A model generated the notes under the pieces. The model saw nothing but the letters and a program-made list of their open reading frames with translations. It had not been told where the DNA came from and made no database searches. The position numbers and the translations under genes were made by a program. From Pasteurellaceae bacterium Pebbles2 (lineage in GTDB: Bacteria; Pseudomonadota; Gammaproteobacteria; Enterobacterales; Pasteurellaceae): a DNA stretch of 64,000 bases. Where the stretch lies: NCBI GenBank assembly GCA_023101505.1, contig LVZA01000001.1, positions 248,001 to 312,000 on the forward strand, read 5' to 3'. This document shows, piece by piece, positions 50,944 to 60,628 of this stretch; within the stretch, counting starts at the first letter, position 1; each line of letters starts with the position of its first letter.

Positions 50944-50973
50944 AATAGTCCGCAATTAATTGATAGGATTATT

Positions 50974-52254
50974 ATGCCAAAGAATGTTCCGTTGAGTGCT
51001 GCTCAGCCTTTATCTGCGCCACAAATTCATCACATTGCTCGCTGCGGCGAATGCGATGCGTTGGTGTCTGTGCAAGAATTGGCAAGGGGCGAACACGCTG
51101 AATGTCCACGTTGTCATAATGATTTGCAATCGAAAGATCGTTGGTCGCTAAAACGCTGTTCGATTATCGCCTTAGCGTTGCTGATTTTAATGCCGTTTGC
51201 CTTGAATTATCCTTTATTAAGCGTGAATTTAATTGGCGTTAGCATTGATGCCTCCATTTGGGGCGGTGTGTGGAAAATGGCGACAGAGGGCTACCCTTAC
51301 AGCGCATTTTTGATTTTTTTATGCGCCGTGTTTATGCCCATTTCCTTTGCGATTTTAGTGATTTTGCTACAACTCGCCAAATTAATGCGCCAACAACCAC
51401 GCAATTTATTAATGGCATTAGACTACATCAAACCGTGGGTGATGTTCGATGTTTATTTAGTGGCATTGGGCGTTACGGCGTTTAAAGTGCGTGATTATGC
51501 CAGCCTTTCATTTGATATTTATTTAATCGCATTTCTTGCCACGGCACTACTCACCACCCTGTTATTCGCCAAAATTAATCCCAAAGAATTGTGGAATGAT
51601 TTTTACCCTCAACACACTAAACTCGCTCAAATATCGGCTGAAAATCCACCGCACTTTTGCGTGAATTGCCACTATACATTCGACCGCCCAGTGTTAGATT
51701 ACAAAAATATTCCACGTTGTCCTCGTTGCCATCAAGCACCAAGTCGCTCGCCTGAAATCAGTTTGCAACAAACGTGGGCAGCCTTGCTGGCGGGTATTGT
51801 GATGATTTTCCCTGCGAATTTTTATCCGATTTCTTATATTTCAATGAATAATATTTCCACTGGCGACACCCTATTTTCAGGCGTGGTTTCCTTTGTGGAA
51901 ATGGGCAGTTATTTTGTCGCTTTCGTGGTGTTTTTCGCCAGTATTTTTGTGCCAATCAGCAAAATTGGCGTGATGCTTTATTTGCTTTTTAGCATTCATT
52001 TTAACTGGCAACATTCCATTAAATGGCAAATGCGCCTGTTTCATATTGTGCATTTTGTCGGACGCTGGTCGATGCTCGATCTGTTTGTATTAGCCTTGAT
52101 GATGTCTTTGGTTACTCGTGGGCAGATTATTAATTTCTCCGTCGGGCCGGCAGCAATTTATTTTGGCTTATCGGTTTTTTTAACGATGATAGCCACAACT
52201 ACTTTTGATAGTCGTTTACTTTGGAAAATTTATGACAAACCAAAATCCAACTAA
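50974..52254 (+). CDS. letA: Lipid transport membrane protein LetA (YebS, PqiA family)
   Basis: 426-residue inner-membrane protein of the PqiA family. Two zinc ribbons, CGECDALVSVQELARGEHAECPRC and CVNCHYTFDRPVLDYKNIPRCPRC-like, each precede a set of about four hydrophobic helices. Length matches E. coli YebS (427). Its partner downstream has seven MCE domains, so the LetAB (YebST) name is better than PqiAB. Together they move phospholipids between membranes. The stop overlaps the start of letB by 23 bases. Confidence 0.85.
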   Translation: MPKNVPLSAAQPLSAPQIHHIARCGECDALVSVQELARGEHAECPRCHNDLQSKDRWSLKRCSIIALALLILMPFALNYPLLSVNLIGVSIDASIWGGVWKMATEGYPYSAFLIFLCAVFMPISFAILVILLQLAKLMRQQPRNLLMALDYIKPWVMFDVYLVALGVTAFKVRDYASLSFDIYLIAFLATALLTTLLFAKINPKELWNDFYPQHTKLAQISAENPPHFCVNCHYTFDRPVLDYKNIPRCPRCHQAPSRSPEISLQQTWAALLAGIVMIFPANFYPISYISMNNISTGDTLFSGVVSFVEMGSYFVAFVVFFASIFVPISKIGVMLYLLFSIHFNWQHSIKWQMRLFHIVHFVGRWSMLDLFVLALMMSLVTRGQIINFSVGPAAIYFGLSVFLTMIATTTFDSRLLWKIYDKPKSN

Positions 52255-54916
52255 CTCAACAAATACTTCCAACATTCCTACGGCAGAAGTGCGTCGCAGT
52301 CGTCGCATTTCGCCGTTTTGGTTATTGCCGATTATTGCTTTTATTATCGGCGCAACGCTGTTTTATCAGATCATAAAAGAGCAAGGCGAAACCATTCACA
52401 TTACCTTTTCAAGTGGCGATGGCTTGGTGGCGAACAAAACCCAAATTCGCTATCAGGGTTTGCAAATTGGTTTGGTGAAAAAAGTCAACTTCACCGACGA
52501 TTTAAAACAAGTGGAAGTGCAAGCCAGCATTTACCCCGAAGCGAAAACAGTTTTGCGTGAAAAAACCAAATTTTGGTTAGTGCAGCCCAACGCTTCATTA
52601 GCAGGGATTTCAGGTTTAGACACTTTAATTTCGGGTAACTACATTACCTTGCAACCTGGCGATGGTGAGTATCAATATGACTTTATAGCAGAACCCGAAA
52701 GCCCGACCACGCAATTAAACGAGGGTGATTTATTAATTCGTTTAATCGCTGACGATTTGGGCTCAATTTCCGCGGGCGCATCAGTTTTTTACAAAAAATT
52801 GCCGATTGGTAAAGTGCTGAATTATCGTTTCACCAAAGATCAGCAAAAAGTAGAAATTAATGTCGTCATCGAAAAGCCTTATACTCACTTGATAAAGCAA
52901 GATAGCCGCTTTTGGAACATTAGCGGTATTCGTGCCAATGTGGATTTCTCGGGCGTGAATGTGAACGTGGACAGCTTGCAAGCCGTGGTGCAAGGAGCGG
53001 TTACCTTTGATTCGCCAGAAAATAGCGAACCTGCCAATGCGAACCAAGAATATGTGCTTTATCCTGATTTAAAATCGGCGCAACGTGGCGTGGAAGTGAG
53101 CGTGGATATTCCGAAAAATGCCCATTTCCAAGCTGGCAAAACCGAAGTTTTTTATCAAGAAGTACCAGTGGGCATTTTAACCCAATTAAACGAAGCTGAT
53201 ATTAATTCTGATCGCCAAATGGCAACCTTATTGCTCAACCCAAATATGGGCGATGTGCTACGCAAAAATAGCAAAATCGTTATTCGTTCGCCAAAAATTA
53301 ATTTGACCAATTTAGAAAAAGCCCCTGAATTATTGCGTGGTGCTTATTTGGATATTATTGCAGGCGACGGCGAAACTCAACGAGAATTCACCGCACTTAG
53401 CGAAACCGAATTGCTGATGAACCAACCTAATGCGCTCACGCTGACCTTAACTGCGCCCGAAACTTATGGCATCAGCAAGGGGCAAGAGATTTATTATAAT
53501 AACTTAAGCATCGGGCGTTTAATTGAGCAACACGTGGAAACCGACGGCGTACGCTTTAAAGCGGTGATTTTGCCTGAATATCGCCAATTAATTTATGGCG
53601 ATACACAATTTATTGCCACCACGAATTTTGATGTTTCCCTAAGCGCAGATGGCTTGCGTATGCAAACGCCTAGCCCGAGTAATTGGCTGCAAGGCGGTGT
53701 TACCGTAGTGCTAGGCAATAAACAAGGCGAAAGCAAAAGCCAGTACCCGATTTATAAAGACAAAGAAAGTGCCGAAATGGGCTTGGTTTCAAGCCAACTG
53801 AAGCCAAATATTACACTAAAAACACCGCAGTTACCGAATATTGGCAAAGGCTCTGTGGTGCTCTATCGTCAATATGAAGTGGGTAAAATTTTAGACGTGC
53901 GCCCACTGAAAGATCATTTTGATGTGGACGTGGCGATTTATCCTAAATTTGCACATTTGCTCACCGATAAAAGCCTGTTTTGGGTGGAAAGTGCGGCGCA
54001 AATCGACATCACACCAAAAGGCATTAGCATTCAAGCCACGCCGATTGCTCGCTCACTCAAAGGTGCAATTAGCTTTGATAACTCAGGCAGCAAAAAGAAT
54101 AATACCTTATATGCCAATGAGTTAAGAGCAAAATCTGCAGGTCAGCTCATTCAATTAAGCACCACCGATGCCACAAACTTAAGTAAAGGAATGAGCATTC
54201 GTTATATGGGCTTAACCGTAGGCGAAGTGGAAAGCATTGAGCTAGACAAAAACGCTGGCAATGCCAAACGCATTGTCGCCACGGCATTGATGAACCCAAA
54301 TTATATGAATTTAATCGCCAAAGACGGCAGCGTATTTAAAGTGATTTCACCGCAAATTTCGGCTGGCGGCATCGAAAATTTAGACAGCTTATTGCAACCC
54401 TATATTGATGTGGAAGTGGGTTCGGGCAAATATCAAACGAAATTTAAGTTATTAGATAATAATACCCAGCAAAACAACAAATTAACGCAAGGTTTCCCAC
54501 TAATTTTAGAAAGCTCCGATGCATCAAATATTACAGCAGGATCGCCTGTGATGTACCGTGGCGTTGATGTGGGAAAAATCAATCGCTTAGAGCTAAACAG
54601 CTTAGGGGATCGTGTGTTAATTCATATTATTATCGCCAATAAATACGCCCATTTAGTCCGTACCAACTCTCAATTCTGGGTATCCTCAGGCTATTCCGCA
54701 GGCGTGGGCTGGTCGGGCATTGAAGTCAATACAGGCTCTGTACAACAGTTGCTAAAAGGCGGCATTTCATTCTCAACACCATCTGGCACAGTAGTACAAC
54801 CACAAGCCAAAGCAAACCAACGCTTCTTACTACAAATCCGCCGCCCCGACGAGTCCAAACAATGGAATTCAGGGGTAATCCCCAAACAGGAATTTAAAGA
54901 AATGGGGGTTGAGTAA
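52232..54916 (+). CDS. letB: Lipid transport protein LetB with seven MCE domains (YebT)
   Basis: 894 residues: one N-terminal membrane helix (ISPFWLLPIIAFIIGATLFYQ) followed by seven MCE domains. The domain starts are recognisable at FSSGDGLVANKTQIRYQGL, ISAGASVFYKKLPIG, FQAGKTEVFYQEVPVG, ISKGQEIYYNNLSIG, IGKGSVVLYRQYEVG, LSKGMSIRYMGLTVG and ITAGSPVMYRGVDVG. E. coli LetB also has seven and forms a stacked hexameric ring tunnel between membranes; PqiB has three. ATG 52232 is preferred over 52205 because the protein begins MTNQNPT. The last domain ends just before the stop. Confidence 0.93.
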   Translation: MTNQNPTNSTNTSNIPTAEVRRSRRISPFWLLPIIAFIIGATLFYQIIKEQGETIHITFSSGDGLVANKTQIRYQGLQIGLVKKVNFTDDLKQVEVQASIYPEAKTVLREKTKFWLVQPNASLAGISGLDTLISGNYITLQPGDGEYQYDFIAEPESPTTQLNEGDLLIRLIADDLGSISAGASVFYKKLPIGKVLNYRFTKDQQKVEINVVIEKPYTHLIKQDSRFWNISGIRANVDFSGVNVNVDSLQAVVQGAVTFDSPENSEPANANQEYVLYPDLKSAQRGVEVSVDIPKNAHFQAGKTEVFYQEVPVGILTQLNEADINSDRQMATLLLNPNMGDVLRKNSKIVIRSPKINLTNLEKAPELLRGAYLDIIAGDGETQREFTALSETELLMNQPNALTLTLTAPETYGISKGQEIYYNNLSIGRLIEQHVETDGVRFKAVILPEYRQLIYGDTQFIATTNFDVSLSADGLRMQTPSPSNWLQGGVTVVLGNKQGESKSQYPIYKDKESAEMGLVSSQLKPNITLKTPQLPNIGKGSVVLYRQYEVGKILDVRPLKDHFDVDVAIYPKFAHLLTDKSLFWVESAAQIDITPKGISIQATPIARSLKGAISFDNSGSKKNNTLYANELRAKSAGQLIQLSTTDATNLSKGMSIRYMGLTVGEVESIELDKNAGNAKRIVATALMNPNYMNLIAKDGSVFKVISPQISAGGIENLDSLLQPYIDVEVGSGKYQTKFKLLDNNTQQNNKLTQGFPLILESSDASNITAGSPVMYRGVDVGKINRLELNSLGDRVLIHIIIANKYAHLVRTNSQFWVSSGYSAGVGWSGIEVNTGSVQQLLKGGISFSTPSGTVVQPQAKANQRFLLQIRRPDESKQWNSGVIPKQEFKEMGVE

Positions 54917-54941
54917 AGATTGGTTTATTGGGGTATGTAGG

Positions 54942-54958
54942 GGCGTATGCCATACGCC
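54942..54958. repeat. Palindrome GGCGTATG-C-CATACGCC
   Basis: Perfect 8-1-8 inverted repeat in the gap after letB, preceded by GTAGG. A related TAGGGC-GTAT-GCCCTA palindrome is at 61981-61996. It may be a small REP-like element. Confidence 0.5.
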
Positions 54959-54981
54959 ACAAAACAATTTCCTTAACATAA

Positions 54982-55018
54982 AAAAGTGCGGTCAATTTGA
55001 CCGCACTTTTGAGTTTTT
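54982..55018. terminator. Bidirectional terminator between letB and the adhesin gene
   Basis: AAAAGTGCGGTCAA and TTGACCGCACTTTT form a hairpin from two inverted uptake signals, between convergent genes. Confidence 0.85.
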
Positions 55019-55044
55019 TAGCTGTTAGGCTAGGTTATTGGGGA

Positions 55045-58000
55045 TTACCACTGATAGCCTACGCCTACGCCTGCGCCGGTGTCGCCACGGCTGTTGGTGT
55101 TACCTTGAAGTTTCAAGATTAACTTACCGTTGTCGCTTGCACGTGAGTAGCCCACTGCGATTGCGCTTTCGCCACGGTATGTACCTGCGGCTGCGGCTAC
55201 CATTGATTTACCTGGAATGTAAACTTGTGGTAAGGTCGCTGCTGCGTTTGTACCTGCGATACCTGCACGGAGTTTTTTGTCAACTTTGTTGATACGTCCG
55301 TTTACACCACCGATTTTATCTTCAAGTTGTGAAACGTTCACTGCATCTGTTGGTGCTACACCTGGTGCAACGTTAGTGATACGTTTACCGCCAGCATTGA
55401 TACCGTTGTTGTTGATAACAACTGGGTTTTTATCGCCATCTGCGCCAACAGTTACCGATTTAACGGCGATGTTTTCGCTTAAGCCATAAGTGATTTCAGT
55501 ATCGTTGCCAGTGGTTTTTTGTGCCACTTCTAAGTTTTTACCTGCACGATGTTTCACTGTGCTGCCAGCTTTCACTTTCACAGGTTTGTTTGTGTTAGAC
55601 GTTACTTGAACATCGTCTTTCTCTGTGGTTACAGTGTGCGAAACATTGTTGATTGTTTTCGCTACGGTTGAGGCATTCACAAGTGCTTTGCCTGCTGGTG
55701 AATTTGCCGCTGGCTCGTTCACGCTACCTGCATTGTTCACAGTTAAATCTGCTGTTTTCGCTGCAACTTTACCGTCTTTGTTGATTTCAACAGTTTCGTC
55801 GTCAGTTTTCACGTCCACAGTCAACTTAGATGTTTTGTTGTCTGTTTCAGACTTCACAGTCGTGCCTTTACCGTCAGCAAAGTTTACCGTTTCGTACGCT
55901 TTCACGTGGTCAACTGCTTTGCCGTTTTCTTGTAAGTTCCAGCCTGAAGCTAACACGTCTTTCACGGTTGCCGCATTGTTACCCACTTCTTGAACGATAT
56001 TCACCGCTGGTAACTGGATACCTGCATCTAACACTTCAAAGCGTGCATCGTCTGCGTAGTTTTTCGTGTCGTCAGGGTTTACCGTTGTTGGTAAGTTAGA
56101 CTTCAAGTTAGTTACAGAGCTACCGTTGAAATCTGTTGCTTGAACAGCCGTTAATTTGCCGTCAACCACTTTCACAGTTTTATCATCAACTGCCACAGAA
56201 ACGTTGATATTACGCACGTTGCCTGCAGTTGAACCTGTAATTTTAATTGGGCCTTCGCCGTTGAATTTCACTTCGTTAGCATTTTTCACGCCATCTTTGT
56301 ATTCATTGCCGTTAGCAGAAACAACCCAACCCATATTTTGCAAGTCGCCTACTGTGGCTACTGCGTTTGGTGTGGTTGCGTTCGCTAAGTCAACGAAGTC
56401 AACATTGCCTGCTGGCGTATCTGCTTTGCCATCTGGGTTTGTTGCCACAGGTGCTTTGTTCAACGCTGAAGCCACGCCTAAGATTTGGCTTGGTTTGCCG
56501 TCAGGCGAAGTTACGTTCAATGCTGTTGTCGGTGCATCTGCATTGTTGTTCGCAGGAATAGCTTTCTCTGCGGCTAAAGTAACTGCCGGAGCTTTGTTGC
56601 CCTCAGCATCAGTTTTGCCACCGATGGTTACGTTGTTTTCAAACACAGGGTTGTGTGAAGTTTTAACGATAAATTCGCTACCCTCGTCAGTGTTTTTCTG
56701 TTCAATATTGATGTTATCACCCGCAGTGAATTTCACTGTTTTGCTTGGGTTAATCAATTTCTTCGCTGGAGCAGTGCCTGCGTTTTCGCCTGAACCAGTT
56801 TTGTCTGCGATTACGTTAAAGCCAGAGCTGTTAATTGCGTCAGCAACTGTGCTCGCATTAACAACTTTCGCACTGTCATTAGGACCCACTTTCACCGCAC
56901 CAGTGTTTGTTTCAACACCAGCTGCATCAGCAGGATTTTTCAACTGTTCAATCACACCCGGAACATCAGGCTCAACGCTTACTGTAACCGTTGTTACGTC
57001 GCCAGTGGTGTTCGCAGAAACTTGCGCTAAGCCAGTACCAACAAATTTCACTTCGCCAGCGTTTTTCACTTGACGAGCGTGTTCTTTTTTGTCATCGCCA
57101 GTAGTTTTGTTAGAAGAAACAATCCAACCGAATTTTTGCAAGTCAGCAACCGTTACTGCGTTGTTTTCTTTGCCTTTAGTTGCCTCAGGCGTTAAGTTCA
57201 CTAAACCGCTCGCTGGTGTTGCTGGATCAGCTGGATAAGTCGTTAAACCACTTGTTAAGCCAGTTAAAGTAGCTGGAGCAGCTTCTGGACCTGCAAAGTT
57301 CAACACGTTATTATTGTCGCCTTGCGGTTCACCTTTGGTCATTGAAACGTTACCGATGGTTACGTTAGTAAAGTCAACTTCATCTTTAGTTGCATAAGTA
57401 AATGTGCTGCCTTTTTTCTCTAACGCCACGTTTTTACCAGCAACAAAGGTTACGTTATCGCCTGGTTTGATTTCGCTATCTTCAACGCCTGAAGTGTCTT
57501 CGTTGGTTTCAACACGCGCACCTTGTTTCGCTGTCCAGAATGCGTTGTTAATTGCATTCGCCACAGTTGAAGCATTCACTAATGAATTTGGTTTAGTCGG
57601 CTCTGCCACTTTACCAGTAGGTTTTGCTGGCGTGTCGCCCTCTGCTGGTGTTTCATCTGCTTTTAACTCTGTCAAATCAGGTTGTTTTGCAGTCAACTTG
57701 CCATCGGTAATAGTGATGGTGTCGTTGTCCACTTCCACATCGTATTTGATGTCGGCAACTGTACCGTTTTCGCTCATTGTGATATTGGCTTTAGTGCCTG
57801 CACCGTCAATGAAGTTTACAGTGTCGTAAGCCTTAACGAAGTCTTTCGCTGTGTCGTTTTCTTGCAAGTTCCAACCGCTGTTCAACACATCTTCCACAGT
57901 TGCGGCATTGTGTTTGATGTCAGCCAAGTTTTCAGGTGCTGTGCTGAATTCAGTTGGTGCTGTGCCGATTGGTGAATTGTCAGCTTTCGTTGTGCCCGGT

Positions 58001-60150
58001 AAGTTAGACTGAACACCGCCCACAGTGTTGCCGCCCATATTCACTGTTGAATTAGGGTTTACTGTGAAGTTGTTTACAGTCGTGTTACCTGCAACAGTTA
58101 AGTTGCCAGCCACGCTCACATCTTTCGCCAATTTGTAAGTGAATACATTTTCAGCTTGTTCGATGTCTAAGTTGTCGCCTGCTTTGAATGTAACCGTTTC
58201 GCCAGCTTGAACCAATTCAGTGGTCGCTGCCTTACCAGTACGAGTACCTGTGCCAGCCAAGTCAGACGTTACTTTCCAACCTGCGTTGTTAATCGCATTA
58301 GCTACAGTAGAAGCATTCACCAAGCTACTGCCATTTGTCGGAGTGGCCACTTTGCCTGTTGGCGTGTTGTCCGCTGCTGATGTTTCTTCCGCTTTTAACT
58401 CCGTACTTTTCACAGAGAACGTAAAGTTTTTGTCTGTTTGAGCGATGTTTACGTTATCGCCTGCGGTATAAGTTACCGTGTCGTTTTTCGCTACTGGAGC
58501 AACTTCTACCGTACCATCATCATTTGTACCTGTGCCAGATTTTGCTGAAGTAACGTTAAAGCCCCAGTCAAATTCAGGAATAACGGCAGAAATGGTGATG
58601 TTTGTACCGGTCTGGTTTAATTGAATGTTGTCGCCTGCTTTGAACACCAAACTTTCAGGATTACTGTAGTCGCCAACAACATTGTTTGCATTACCTTCAC
58701 CTGCACCTACAATATCGACAGCACCCAGCGTACCGTTTTCTGCCGCAACATCTACTGTTAAGCGAGAAGCACCAGGACCAACCATCAATTCGCCTTTATT
58801 ATTTAATTGAATGCTTGTACCGTCATATTTTACATTATAGCTAATCCCAACGCTACCGTGAGCACTGCCATCAGCGCCCATAATTACAGATGTACCCTGA
58901 CCACTAGAAAAAGTTACATTACCACCAGGAACAATGGTTGTTTTTTTGTTTGTTGCAACAGTCCTATCTTCTACATAATAGTTTACCCCTTTCGCAATGG
59001 TATCAATCACTGCAAAAAGCTGCGAACCGTTGATCGCATCGGTAGAAGTTTTAGAAATATTACCTGCCGAAACGTTTTTCAACTGACGTTCATAACCCGG
59101 AGAACCGAAAGACACCTGGTCGCCTGCGTTGTTTTCTGCATTACCGGCAAAGCGGGTTTCAGGTGTAGTACCGCCATAAGTCATTGTACGGCCGTCTGCT
59201 GTACGGATCGTTGCTGATTGTTCATTGGTTGCACTTGTGTTGGTATTAGAACCCAGACCAATCGCCACCGAGTTTCGTTTTGATGCATCCGCACCAACAC
59301 CTAACGCTACCGCACCTAGATCAGCCGCAACAGAACGTGCACCCAAGGCAACCGATAGATCACCCAAGGCACCAGCTTGCACACCGATCGCAACAGAAGC
59401 ATCCCCATACGCGCCCGTATTCACATAGTAGCGTCTAGTCATCGTACCACCAGTGAGCGTGGCAAAAGTTGCGCCCACTTTGTCTGATGCCTTATCTAAG
59501 TCATCGTTACCAATGGCGATAGATGAGTTACCCTTAGCCAATACATTCGAACCTATGGCGATAGACTGATCCCCTGCGACAACAGCACCACCCGTGTCGA
59601 ATTGAATTGCTGTTTTAGTAGCCGCATCTGTTTTAAAGGTAGCTGTCGACTGATAACCAGTACCACCCACCGCTTTTGTATCTGTTTGTGCACCACCAAT
59701 AGCGGTTGATTGGTTCAAGCCATCTAAAACCACCGCACCACGACCGATTACCGTGTTGCCTTGACCGTTACCCGTTGTTGAATTTTCGCCGATGGCAATA
59801 CCACCAGCCGTGCTGTTTGCCATTGCATTTTGACCAATCGCAATACCTTGGCGAGTAGATGAACCACTTGCCGTTGCATTACCGATGATAATGTTGTTGT
59901 TTGTACCAGCAGTTGCTGTTACCGTATTTGCGCCGGTTGCAGTAATCGCCACCGCCGCAGAAGCCTGCTGTGAAAGCGCCAGCAAACTTGCTGCTGCCAC
60001 CGCAGAAAGGGCAAAACCTTTTGCGCTGACGTTTGAAATTGTGCCACGCTCATCAGTGGTTGATGATTTGCCGTTGGCTTTTGCTAATTCGGAAACTGCC
60101 ACGAACGATTGCGTTGCGTGATTCCAAATAATTTTGAAAATTTTATTCAT
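55045..60150 (-). CDS. Trimeric autotransporter adhesin (Hia/Hsf-like)
   Basis: 1701-residue trimeric autotransporter. Residues 1-65 are an extended signal peptide (MNKIFKIIWNHATQSFVAVSE, then AVAAASLLALSQQASA). The head (about 90-330) has YadA-like left-handed repeats (SIAIGSNVLAKGNSSIAIG, GDLSVALGARSVAADLGAVALG). A neck (DAINGSQLF) leads to a stalk with repeated modules: LVNASTVANAINN four times, VLNSGWNLQEN twice and NAVTVADLQKFGW-type blocks twice. The C-terminal anchor ends SRGDTGAGVGVGYQW, with the final Trp of outer-membrane barrels. It likely mediates host-cell adhesion. A GAGGA site precedes the ATG. A trinucleotide tract lies upstream. Confidence 0.9.
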   Translation of the reverse strand: MNKIFKIIWNHATQSFVAVSELAKANGKSSTTDERGTISNVSAKGFALSAVAAASLLALSQQASAAVAITATGANTVTATAGTNNNIIIGNATASGSSTRQGIAIGQNAMANSTAGGIAIGENSTTGNGQGNTVIGRGAVVLDGLNQSTAIGGAQTDTKAVGGTGYQSTATFKTDAATKTAIQFDTGGAVVAGDQSIAIGSNVLAKGNSSIAIGNDDLDKASDKVGATFATLTGGTMTRRYYVNTGAYGDASVAIGVQAGALGDLSVALGARSVAADLGAVALGVGADASKRNSVAIGLGSNTNTSATNEQSATIRTADGRTMTYGGTTPETRFAGNAENNAGDQVSFGSPGYERQLKNVSAGNISKTSTDAINGSQLFAVIDTIAKGVNYYVEDRTVATNKKTTIVPGGNVTFSSGQGTSVIMGADGSAHGSVGISYNVKYDGTSIQLNNKGELMVGPGASRLTVDVAAENGTLGAVDIVGAGEGNANNVVGDYSNPESLVFKAGDNIQLNQTGTNITISAVIPEFDWGFNVTSAKSGTGTNDDGTVEVAPVAKNDTVTYTAGDNVNIAQTDKNFTFSVKSTELKAEETSAADNTPTGKVATPTNGSSLVNASTVANAINNAGWKVTSDLAGTGTRTGKAATTELVQAGETVTFKAGDNLDIEQAENVFTYKLAKDVSVAGNLTVAGNTTVNNFTVNPNSTVNMGGNTVGGVQSNLPGTTKADNSPIGTAPTEFSTAPENLADIKHNAATVEDVLNSGWNLQENDTAKDFVKAYDTVNFIDGAGTKANITMSENGTVADIKYDVEVDNDTITITDGKLTAKQPDLTELKADETPAEGDTPAKPTGKVAEPTKPNSLVNASTVANAINNAFWTAKQGARVETNEDTSGVEDSEIKPGDNVTFVAGKNVALEKKGSTFTYATKDEVDFTNVTIGNVSMTKGEPQGDNNNVLNFAGPEAAPATLTGLTSGLTTYPADPATPASGLVNLTPEATKGKENNAVTVADLQKFGWIVSSNKTTGDDKKEHARQVKNAGEVKFVGTGLAQVSANTTGDVTTVTVSVEPDVPGVIEQLKNPADAAGVETNTGAVKVGPNDSAKVVNASTVADAINSSGFNVIADKTGSGENAGTAPAKKLINPSKTVKFTAGDNINIEQKNTDEGSEFIVKTSHNPVFENNVTIGGKTDAEGNKAPAVTLAAEKAIPANNNADAPTTALNVTSPDGKPSQILGVASALNKAPVATNPDGKADTPAGNVDFVDLANATTPNAVATVGDLQNMGWVVSANGNEYKDGVKNANEVKFNGEGPIKITGSTAGNVRNINVSVAVDDKTVKVVDGKLTAVQATDFNGSSVTNLKSNLPTTVNPDDTKNYADDARFEVLDAGIQLPAVNIVQEVGNNAATVKDVLASGWNLQENGKAVDHVKAYETVNFADGKGTTVKSETDNKTSKLTVDVKTDDETVEINKDGKVAAKTADLTVNNAGSVNEPAANSPAGKALVNASTVAKTINNVSHTVTTEKDDVQVTSNTNKPVKVKAGSTVKHRAGKNLEVAQKTTGNDTEITYGLSENIAVKSVTVGADGDKNPVVINNNGINAGGKRITNVAPGVAPTDAVNVSQLEDKIGGVNGRINKVDKKLRAGIAGTNAAATLPQVYIPGKSMVAAAAGTYRGESAIAVGYSRASDNGKLILKLQGNTNSRGDTGAGVGVGYQW

Positions 60151-60628
60151 AAATCCTCGATATTGATAATAATGTTATTCAATTCCATTTGCTTATAACC
60201 ACATATCCCTAAAAAAAATGCGTACAAATTTGAACCATTTGCCCAGCCCAAAACGCCAGCCAACCCAAGCCCAACAACACTTGTACCACAATTCCAATTT
60301 GTACCGTGATCGTTATCCAAACGAAATTTCAGCTATTCTAGCCTAATCATTCAACAAAAGAAACATAAAAAATACAATTCGATTACTTTTTTTTCATTTT
60401 TATAAAAAACAGGCATAATTGCAGCGGCGGTAGTAGTAGTAGTAGTAGTAGTAGTAGTAATTGTTACCTCAAGGGGAAGATAACGAGGTTTTTATGCTAT
60501 TTTATGTCAATTTATAATGGTTTTTATAGCTAAATATTATAAGAAAAAAGTAAAGGGAAACGTTTGCGGGGGTTGAGGAACAAGAAAAGCATTTCCTTCC
60601 CCCTGTTTACGGGGGGGAGGGGGGTACG
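60151..60628 (-). promoter_or_regulatory. Adhesin upstream region
   Basis: About 480 bases hold the adhesin promoter. A TAGAAT -10-like box is at 60335-60340 (minus strand), with no good -35. A (GTA)10 tract lies 90 bases further upstream. Near 60599-60626 are G/C runs beside the IS481 end. I see no other gene. Confidence 0.4.
60430..60459. repeat. Trinucleotide tract (GTA)10, TAC on the adhesin strand
   Basis: Ten uninterrupted GTA units, about 280 bases upstream of the adhesin ATG and upstream of the likely promoter. Such tracts can gain and lose units by slipped-strand mispairing. Confidence 0.9.

Noticed and set aside
50974-54916. Naming these genes pqiA and pqiB
   Set aside because: The MCE protein has seven domains and about 890 residues, as in LetB/YebT; PqiB has three and is about 550.
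56156-57073. A 305-codon frame opposite the adhesin gene, plus several shorter ones
   Set aside because: Antisense frames of a repetitive, codon-biased gene; no ribosome binding site or recognisable domain.
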